Assembly: GCA_963969345.1 (NCBI GenBank)
Contig: OZ017766.1
Span: forward strand, 8,308,001 to 8,372,000
DNA: 64,000 bases
Origin: Turbatrix aceti
Taxonomy: Eukaryota; Nematoda; Chromadorea; Rhabditida; Panagrolaimidae
Reading direction: 5' to 3'
Shown: positions 57,125-64,000 of the stretch, piece by piece
Layout: every line of letters starts with the position of its first letter
Numbering within the stretch: the first letter of the stretch is position 1
Notes under the pieces: model-generated
Database searches by the model: none
What the model saw: only the letters and a program-made list of their open reading frames with translations
Told to the model about the DNA's origin: nothing
Translations under genes and position numbers: made by a program

Positions 57125-57766
57125 CTACCGCCATTGTTTATTATAAATATCAAAGTAGTGCTTCGTTTCCGCCGGAGCCGGTGAAACAATTATAACCGGA
57201 TTCTTTTTATAACGTTTCATAAAAAATATTGTTAAATGTCCGCGAAGACGTTTAGAAAGTAAAAAACTGGACGCAACGTACAATAGACCGTAAAATGCCG
57301 ATAACGAACGTATGGCGTGCTGGAAAATAAACATTTGTTAGCAATTTAAATATTACATATTTACTTATTTATTTAAATCTTACCAATTCTATATTCGAAA
57401 AAGAAATATCAGAAAACGCAATATTCCAGGAAACCTTATTTTCCCATGTTACGCTGACAAATTTGATTACAAAAAACAAAACTGCGTGAATTGCAATAAT
57501 TTTTGTGATTTGAGCGTTTTCAATTTGCTGATAACGCCGGGTGAGATGTCGTTGGCGCCCGGGTTCAAAGGATGTCTTTCTGTTTTTAAAATACAGAATT
57601 CCTGACGTACTGGCTGAGATTATGCATCCGAAAACGATAGGAAAGAGTTCGAATTTAAGACCCCAATAACTTCGGGGATTCGGTATCCATTCGCATCCAG
57701 GCATAGTTAATGCTATGTAATAAATACTTTTTGTCTTTACAAACGATATAAATAATCGCACAAAAT
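57125..57766 (-). CDS. Seven-helix chemoreceptor, C-terminal part, cut by assembly gap
   Basis: Two exons visible: 57384-57766 (running into the gap) and 57125-57319, joined in phase 0 through GTAAGA and TTTTCCAG. The visible part has at least three hydrophobic helices, a short Arg-rich intracellular loop with RRYQQIENAQITKIIAIH, and a final helix followed by a 40-residue tail (KRYKKNPVIIVSPAP onward) ending YFDIYNKQWR. The layout and tail resemble nematode serpentine chemoreceptors, probably near the Sra/Srab group. The N-terminal half is missing because of the gap, so the subfamily and functionality cannot be judged. Confidence 0.65.
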
Positions 57767-57966
57767 NNNNNNNNNNNNNNNNNNNNNNNNNNNNNNNNNN
57801 NNNNNNNNNNNNNNNNNNNNNNNNNNNNNNNNNNNNNNNNNNNNNNNNNNNNNNNNNNNNNNNNNNNNNNNNNNNNNNNNNNNNNNNNNNNNNNNNNNNN
57901 NNNNNNNNNNNNNNNNNNNNNNNNNNNNNNNNNNNNNNNNNNNNNNNNNNNNNNNNNNNNNNNNNN
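57767..57966. other. Assembly gap, 200 N
   Basis: Exactly 200 unknown bases, a conventional placeholder length, so the real distance and even the adjacency of the two sides are uncertain. The gap truncates both the chemoreceptor gene and the transposon gene. Confidence 1.
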
Positions 57967-59291
57967 AGGTAGGAACGCCCCTTCATGCCCGGACCGTCAC
58001 CAAGATTGAAATCTGCGGGGGTACGAGGTTGTGATTCACCAGGAGGATATGTGGTACTAAAAATTAAATTCTTTATTTGGTCCGGTATTGATAATGAACT
58101 TGCGTCAGTGTGTCTTCAACTCTTTCTCCCTTCAATGTGCATTGCGCACAAACTTGTTTGGCCGGAATATTCATCATGTTTAGCAACGCTTGACGAGCAG
58201 GAATGTCTGCGATAAGTTGGATCACCTGCAGGTATCCAGCAGCAGCGGCTTTGATGCCCACGTAATCAAGGAAAACATCCCAATTCGGCTTCGGGACGCC
58301 ATACCATATACCAATATACACTACGTTATGATACGAGAACCTCAGTTTGGGGGGGAGATCGACAAGCGTGAGAACCAGCACCCAGCACTCCGATTTGCCG
58401 GATTTTGCGTAACGGCCACCATCAGTGTACATGGACACCGGAATCAGTCCGTCTTCTTTTGCTGCACGATACAGACTTCCTTGATGAGCGTCGGCATAGT
58501 CGTGGCATTCTGACATCTCAGCCTTGTACTTGGCCATCGAGGCACCCAATCCTGCAAAATTGATATGATTCCGTTTTTTTTTAATATTTATTGGTATCCT
58601 ACTTTGTTGCAGCTTTTCTACTTGCGCGCGGACGTCGAATCTAACCACTGAGGCTGTGTTCTGTTGGGAGCATTGGCATTCGCTTAGTACATGACCGGAA
58701 GCACAGATCACGGCGTGATCCGAAACAAAATCGGTGCTCGATATTCTGTAATTTGGGCTAGTAAGAACAAGTTACGGATGTCACCTCAACTTACTTGGCA
58801 ACTTTTTGGCGGGCCGTAGCATAGGTCCGAGGTAGTAAGTTGTCCGGGGGTAGACAATCCCGCATCAGCTGGTACAGGCATTCCGCTGCTTTGTCCGTAA
58901 CATGGTTACGGACGACCTGCCCAGTCCATTCCATCAAAACCTCGTTCACGGTACGAGCAGATCCTATGTACAAGGGTGTTGAGGGGTTTATGTCGTCTAA
59001 AAATGTGTCTTCTGTCGCTTCGTATTCATCGACGACTGAATCTTCTGATTCTTCGTCACTGGTGACTGGCTCCTGATCTTCTGATTCAACTTCGATTGGA
59101 AAATCATCGTCACATTCCTCAACAGAAGGTTCTGCAATCTGAAGAGTTGAATTCAAATCGCTAGCCAAGTCCGGAATCGAGGTATCGTCGTCATTGGTAG
59201 TTCTATGCCGTTTACGGTACTCGTACTTTGGTCTTAAACGAAAATCTCATTTAGAAAACGGTATTTCTTGATTTCAAACTTACTGCAGCAT
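57967..59291 (-). CDS. CACTA/EnSpm-like (Tnp2-type) transposon protein, 3' end missing
   Basis: Exons with consistent phases: 59284-59291 (a microexon, ATGCTGCA), 58795-59232, 58603-58745, 58104-58551 and 57967-58056, then the gap. Between the last two the donor is GCAAGT, a GC-AG intron of 47 nt. An acidic disordered N-terminus is followed by TPLYIGSARTVNEVLMEW, a zinc-ribbon-like CASGHVLSECQC, and the core SMYTDGGRYAKSGKSECWVL with ELPPKLRFS-like and KPNWDVFLDY motifs, as in the Tnp2 family of CACTA transposons, then CAQCTLKGERVED and MKGRSYL. Such proteins take part in transposon excision and integration. Complete ends of the element were not found. Confidence 0.65.
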
Positions 59292-60147
59292 CCTGCGGTG
59301 AATCAGACGTAACTTGGTGTGATAGACAAACGGCAATTCGGGCGAATGAATCATATATTTGCCGTAAGATCGCGCTTATATACTCATCGATATGCTAATT
59401 AAACCTCCGCGGCGTTGATAATATGACGGCGTGATTTCTAACGGAGGGTTAAAAATGTACATAAATTTCATTTTCAGGTTGCACTTTTTTGGTTTTTTTT
59501 ACTACTTTTTTAGCGAGCGATGGAACACAAGATTCATCCCTATGGAACGAGAGAATTTCATGACTTTATAGCTTCAATCCTCTGGCATGAGCACTGCTAA
59601 CACGCTGTCCTTGCACATGAGAAAACTCACCTATGAAAAGTGTTTTCCACTCGTGTATGCCACCTGGGCCACCATTGCTCATGGCAGTGCTCTTTTTTCA
59701 CTCTGAATTGACTTCTTTCCCAATGCTGGTGGGTTTTATTTTTTTTATCGTCGCCACTTTTTTAAAATCACAAAGTTTTCCAGTTATCCCTCTAACAATG
59801 CCCAGCGCGTCGTCCTGATCGTCAAGAATGTGCTGTTGAACGATGTATAATTATTGGATGTGAGTTTTTTTGCCTTTGGATTTTTTGAAAATTACGAATT
59901 AACAATTTTATTACAAAAATTTCACTATCTCGGGGTATCCAGCAGTCACATTCGTAGTCCCGGCGCGTTTGTTCGGCCACCAACGTCATCGAAGCCCGAA
60001 ATACTTATGGGAAGTGTAACTCGATTGAAGGGGTCGCTAAAATGATGTCTCGTTTCGGGCAGGTCTTCACACGATCTGGAAATGCCAAAATCGACCGCTT
60101 TTATGGTCCCTACAGCCAAAGTTTTGACTACATCCAGTGGCAGGGAC
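59292..60147. other. Noncoding or transposon-debris stretch
   Basis: Contains a CCGCGGCG-type stretch near 59405 and plain AT-rich sequence. From about 59946 the minus strand is open (VDFGISRSCEDLPETRHHF) and forms one half of the split ORF described with the MITE at 60148. No complete gene. Confidence 0.45.
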
Positions 60148-60630
60148 CAATGCATAAAACCGGCCTAAAAATCAGGCCGCTGGCCGTCTTGCGGCCGGCC
60201 TAAATTTTCTCCAGGCGCGTAACGTTTTTATAAAACCTATTTTTTGAAAAAAAATTTCGTGCTTTATTTTAGGGTTATTTTCGCAAAATTTGGAAAAAAA
60301 TTTTTTTATAAACAACCTAATATTATGGAAAAATGCATAATAATAAATTTCCATGTGGTAAAAAGTAAAAAAAAAAGACGAATGAAGCACAAAAACGTCA
60401 GAAAATAATACTTATTTTGAAAAAAATCAACTTTCGAATTTTTTTCCGGCTTTTCCCGGTTTTTTCGGCCGGCCTTGAATCAAAAAGCCGGCCGGCCGGA
60501 TTTTATGCCTTGACAGGGACCGCAACGTCAGGCAATGCACCTTCTCCGACAGCGGAGGCATGATTTCCGAGCACTTTGGCATGTGACTATGAAATTGTCA
60601 ACTATTTGCCGTATGTCCACCAAATTCCGA
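59946..60630 (-). pseudogene. Minus-strand ORF split by a hAT-like MITE
   Basis: The minus-strand frame on the right side of the insertion (HMPKCSEIMPPLSEKV..LTLRS) and on the left side (LPLDVVKTLAVGTIKAVDFG) are in register when the 365 bp element and one target copy are disregarded. This implies that the element landed in a coding exon. The left part ends at a TGA near 59944. VDFGISR superficially recalls a kinase DFG motif, but no other kinase motif is visible. The parent gene is unrecognised. Confidence 0.4.
60148..60512. mobile_element. 365 bp hAT-like MITE, GGCCGGCC family
   Basis: Terminal repeats: left CAATGCATAAAACCGGCC, right read inward CAAGGCATAAAATCCGGCC. Flanks gcagggac (60140-60147) and acagggac (60513-60520) form an 8 bp target duplication with one mismatch. 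The ends are rich in GGCCGGCC and the core is AT-rich with no coding capacity. It is a different family from the GTTCGCGAAC elements. Confidence 0.8.
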
Positions 60631-60692
60631 GGCTACATCGTTGCAGTGAGTAGCCTGTTTGATCGCATTCGGGAGCAGGCATTTTAATGCCC

Positions 60693-60908
60693 CTCCAAAT
60701 TAGCACAGTTTAGGCAGTAGGCGATTTGTGCAATCTATTTCTTAAAAGATTGAAATGGATTGCATGAAAAAGTGTAAGGCACTAGAATTTTGAGTACCCG
60801 GACTTTACGAGTTGCTACTTTTATTCCGCTTACCGTCCACTTGGACGACTACAAACTCCCATTGACTTCACTTCTCCAAATTAGCACAGTTTAGGCAGTA
60901 AGCGATTT
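60693..60908. repeat. Two direct 35 bp repeats, 181 bp apart
   Basis: CTCCAAATTAGCACAGTTTA followed by GGCAGTA and GCGATTT occurs at 60693-60727 and again at 60874-60908 with one G/A difference. The sequence between them is not repeated. They may be target or end remnants of an excised element. Confidence 0.7.
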
Positions 60909-61050
60909 ATTCACTTGAACGATAAGCTTGTAAGTTTCAACGTACGAATCAATCGACCCTGATAACAGGATGAAGAGGGTTTTATATACACAATCCCAGG
61001 GGAGGAGAGAGAGTTTTAGCAGTGTCGCGAGACCGCCCATCAGGGCAAAG

Positions 61051-61177
61051 CATCACGACCCGCCGTTGCCGGCGTAGCTTGTATCCCCGAGTAGCTTGCT
61101 GGTGCTTCCGGTGTCGCCGACGTTGCTAGCATCCGGTTCTATCGAGAGCGGGGAGCGATCGGCGCTGCTTCGCATCC
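61051..61177 (-). other. Possible terminal exon, minus strand
   Basis: After a GTTTACAG acceptor the minus strand is open for about 40 codons (MRSSADRSPLSIEPDASN, then Gly/Ser-rich) to TGA. It is GC-richer than its surroundings. No partner exon was identified, so this is only a candidate. Confidence 0.25.
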
Positions 61178-61740
61178 TGTAAACATAAGAGTGTTATTCC
61201 CACGCATGTTTTCCCCACCGCAAAGAATGTGCATGCAACGTCATATGACGTAAGCCTCGGTGAAATATCTGTAATTAGTCATAAGGTTTCTCGGCCTTAC
61301 ACAAAGAAACTGCCTTGGTTTGCTCAAGATGTCATCCTTTGCAGATTGCAGAGCAAACTCGAGCATAGATATATGCTTCGCCGTCGAAGTGCATTGAGAT
61401 TGTCAAGGTTTCGGCGCCTATGTCAATGTCTCTCGATCGAACGCTCATCAACGTAATGGACCATGTTTTGGATATGCACGGCGTCGATTGCTCCATGGAA
61501 TAGGACGAGGACTCAATTGCTTCTCAACTGTTTGATGCAAGTAATTTTGCTTGATTTTCTGACCAAATTCTCCTTGGCGTTCTTGAATTTTAAAATTTCA
61601 ACAATGTTAACGGCGTTGGGGGGGTTTCTATTGCTCCTGAGATAAGCTTTGCACCTTTTAGTGTTTTGCAGCTTTCATTTCTAAAATCAAAAAAAAAAAT
61701 TTATAAAATTTATTTAGTGAGGATGTTTTTTTTTGTTTTT

Positions 61741-62370
61741 AGGTCATGACTAAAAACCTGTTGAACACATCTTGTGTATCCCACTTTGGAGATTACTTCC
61801 GAGGAACGCGTCGATGTCGTCCATGCCGTCGTCAAACCGACGGCATAATTCGTCGAGGCGGAGGAATTCCAAGCAGCGTTAACGCTTTTTTTACGGGTAT
61901 TGACTCCCGAAGATATCAAAGCCCTGTGCACCCAACGATGGCGACTACTGATTCGAAGCAACCACCGGTACCTGCAGTCCGTGGTTGCCATCCTGCTCAT
62001 CATCTGATTTTTTGTCCAACTGAGGTCTGTGCTTTGGGCTGTAAATAAATTTCGGATAATTCGGTGAGTTTTTGGGTTTAATGAAGTATGGGAATCTAAA
62101 TACATAATTTCTTTCAGTTGTTTTAGGTTTTTGTAAGTTTTTTTTTTTAAAGCGGGTAAGATATTTTTGTAACGTTTTTATAAAACAAAAGCAAAACAAC
62201 GCATTTTCCTGATTACAGATTCCGTACTACGTCTACGAGTCGGCGAAGCGGCTACAACTTGCTGAACGGAAATCGGACGATGCTAGTTGCACTGCCGTCG
62301 ACAACGTTGCGTACTGCAGCGATAGAGTATCAACTAGCGCACCGGTAAAAGCTGCAAATTCACCTATCAG
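61741..62370 (+). pseudogene. Plus-strand gene debris with two exon-like pieces
   Basis: Piece one (about 61770-62005) reads PTLEITSEERVDVVHAVVKP, then an in-frame TAA, then FVEAEEFQAALTLFLRVLTP and DIKALCTQRWRLLIRSNHRY. Piece two (62219-62345), after a GATTACAG acceptor and before a GTAAAA donor, reads IPYYVYESAKRLQLAERKSD and on. The language is protein-like but the first piece carries a stop. No known family recognised; this may be transposon-related. Confidence 0.35.
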
Positions 62371-62499
62371 GCCAGTTTAAAAATGGGGTTAGACGCATAT
62401 CATGGCATCCACAGCTTTCGCTTTATTCTGGTAGCCAAGATAGCTTTGAAGGGTGTAAATCAATTTGTATTTTGGGCGGTCGAAAACCCTGATTTTAGG

Positions 62500-62727
62500 G
62501 TATTTATATGTGATTTTTGAAAAAAAAAACCCCGTTTCTGTACAGAAATCACGGGTTTACAGATGAAATACAGACAGAAACAGGGTCAGTACAGACAACT
62601 TACAGATTCCGTACAGATGAGTTACAGATTATGTACAGACACAGAGTCTTAAATAAAATATTCTGTTTTTTTGTCTGTATTTCACTCTGTACAGAGTCTG
62701 TAAAATCTCTTTACAGATTACCTTGGG
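62500..62727. repeat. Degenerate tandem array of TACAGA units
   Basis: GTACAGA, TTACAGAT and TACAGACA recur more than ten times over about 200 bp with irregular spacing, partly inverted near 62670 (TCTGTA). The array stops where the duplicated block begins, so it marks the junction. Confidence 0.6.
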
Positions 62728-62853
62728 AAAAACGCCTAAAATGAATTCAAACGACCAAACACGAACCTTGCACACGCACCGAAACCCGTTTCTAGACGAT
62801 CGCACACAAATCACCCTTCCCTCAAAATTATCTTGTTTGTAAAAACTTCTCTT

Positions 62854-63717
62854 TTACCATTCACAAAACAAACAAACAAAGTTGCCACAATATATCAGGT
62901 CAAATTCATTTTTTGGCTGAATGATTTCGTTATGTTCTTCCTCGGTAATTTTCTGGATGGCTTCAGGATTGGGCTGGAAGGACTGTGGTTGTTCGTCTGG
63001 CTTTTCCTCGGCTCGATCGACCATTGCCTTTGCAGAAGACGTCACAGGAATTTCTTGGACGTCGTAATCGCAATCCTCGACAACGAAAGTATCGGGTAGA
63101 GGTTTGGTGCTGGTTAGAAAAACGGATCCACCGTCAATCTTGAGCCGACACGTGACACAGTTTCCCTCGGAGGTCGCTGAAACGTCGAAGAGTGCCGCGA
63201 CGAGAAAGTTACCGTCAAATCGGTAGTTAGAGTGGACGTCTACATATGAGGTGGTAGAGATCGGTTGCTTGCTAGACGAATTCAGCATACTGTTCGGCGT
63301 TCGGACCGGGACGAAATTTTTTCACCAATGGGTCGCCGAGGAGGAATAGGTTTATAGAGAAACCGTCTAAAAAATGAAAGTGAAAATAGGGAAAAATGTG
63401 AAAAGTACATACTGAGCTTGCCCTTGGGCTGAACGCCAGAAATTTTGACGCGGGGTAGGCTCAGCAAATCCAGTTGGTGAGGGCGTCGTAAAGTCCTAGT
63501 CGAGTTTATGCCAGGCCAAAGTTCCGAAGTCTTGAAGTCCGTGGAGTTTCCTTTTTGATATGAAGTGGGAATAGCAAAGGCACGTATATCATTGGTAAAA
63601 GTGACGATAAAATCGGGCTGAAAAAAACGAACTAAATGGGTTTTCAACTACGAGAAAAAAACTCACAGTGACACCATTAGCCTTTATGAATTCTTGAACG
63701 CCCTTGATGCAACCCAT
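62854..63717 (-). pseudogene. Unrecognised gene, copy 2, same frame break
   Basis: Exons 63667-63717, 63413-63617 and 62854-63366, the exact counterparts of those at 52772-53635. The premature TAG after GFSINLFLLGDPLVKKF and the long shifted frame with YRFDGNFLVAALFDV are both retained. Because the two copies share the break, it arose before the duplication, or one copy is an assembly duplicate of the other. Confidence 0.55.
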
Positions 63718-63987
63718 TGACACGGTTATTCCAGAATCGATGCAGTTGAAAATGTGTTAAAAAGCTTGGTCTCTCCTCAATGTCACAGCAAAATGCCAAA
63801 ACAAAAGAAAATTATTTGAATGCCGAAAACTGCCGCTGAATACATTCACACACACTCGCCTTTTTTTGGGGGAAAAATCAAAAAAATATGGATTTCAAGT
63901 GTTTTCGCAACGAAAATTTTTCACGCGGGAAAATTGAGAGTTGACTTTTTTGTTTTGTTTCTGGCTTTTGTTTTTTGCAGTGCCGCA

Positions 63988-64000
63988 ATGTCTTCAGAAA
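63988..64000 (+). CDS. Start of second copy of the two-exon acidic/basic protein gene, truncated by window edge
   Basis: The ATG and the next ten bases match 53906-53918 and are preceded by the same TTTTTTGCAG site. The rest lies outside the window. Confidence 0.5.

Larger units (their letters stand above)
62728..64000. repeat. Second copy of the 52.6-53.9 kb block (segmental duplication)
   Basis: From GAAAAACGCCTAAAATG to the window edge the sequence matches 52646-53918 at a constant offset of 10,082 bases. I noticed only four single-base differences (near 52713, 52864, 52999 and 53075 in the first copy). Orientation is the same. The block carries a minus-strand gene copy and the start of a plus-strand gene copy. 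Confidence 0.95.

Noticed and set aside
57369..57986. ORF running through the N stretch
   Set aside because: The frame is only open because the 200 N are translated as X. The two sides belong to different genes (chemoreceptor and transposon protein).
59946..60147. Protein kinase from the VDFGISR motif
   Set aside because: No glycine loop, catalytic HRD or other kinase motif is found in register.
1..64000. CRISPR arrays, bacterial operons, tRNA or rRNA genes
   Set aside because: No regularly spaced repeats with unique spacers, no clover-leaf sequence with correct A and B boxes, and intron-bearing eukaryotic genes throughout.

Overview
The window looks like part of a nematode genome, most likely a rhabditid related to Caenorhabditis. 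The reasons are short AT-rich introns ending in TTTCAG or TTTTAG, a lat-1-type latrophilin, a TRPA-type channel, a chemoreceptor fragment ending in a nematode-style short tail, an intestinal-type aspartic protease with an ACTGATAA GATA site, and many small hAT-like and palindromic repeats. Genes occupy a minor part of the 64 kb, and the rest is AT-rich sequence with transposon remnants.

Layout. 1-13 kb holds no convincing host gene. It carries two adjacent hAT-like MITEs (2.1-2.7 kb), a 2.45 kb TIR element (6.2-8.6 kb) and a 1.6 kb fold-back inverted repeat (10.8-12.4 kb). At 13.0-14.3 kb (minus) is an intact intronless secreted aspartic protease. At 19.0-34.8 kb (minus) is a complete latrophilin-type adhesion GPCR. 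Its exons and phases could be followed from signal peptide to stop, and it has two mutually exclusive exons for half of its lectin domain. 34.8-42.9 kb is long noncoding sequence upstream of it, with several near-perfect hairpins.

From 43 to 57 kb lies a cluster of four intronless secreted-peptide genes of two related types, arranged as two divergent pairs. Each precursor has a signal peptide, a conserved acidic/basic start, Ser/Thr/Pro/Lys repeats and a C-terminal amphipathic helix, an architecture that suggests membrane-active (antimicrobial-like) peptides. The pair at 55-57 kb is intact and shares a 363 bp promoter region. The pair at 43-48 kb is broken by one single-base frameshift in each member, and a DDX19/Dbp5-like DEAD-box helicase gene lies between its members. 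Between the pairs are an ankyrin-less TRPA-like channel gene whose three introns all carry the same palindromic repeat, an unrecognised frame-broken minus-strand gene, and an unrecognised plus-strand gene.

57-64 kb contains a partial chemoreceptor, a 200 bp assembly gap, a truncated CACTA/EnSpm (Tnp2-like) transposon gene, an ORF split by a 365 bp hAT-like MITE, other gene debris, and at 62.7-64.0 kb a nearly identical second copy of 52.6-53.9 kb.

All gene models come from reading splice sites and phase by eye. Exon edges can be off by a base or so, and family names rest on motif recognition without database searches.
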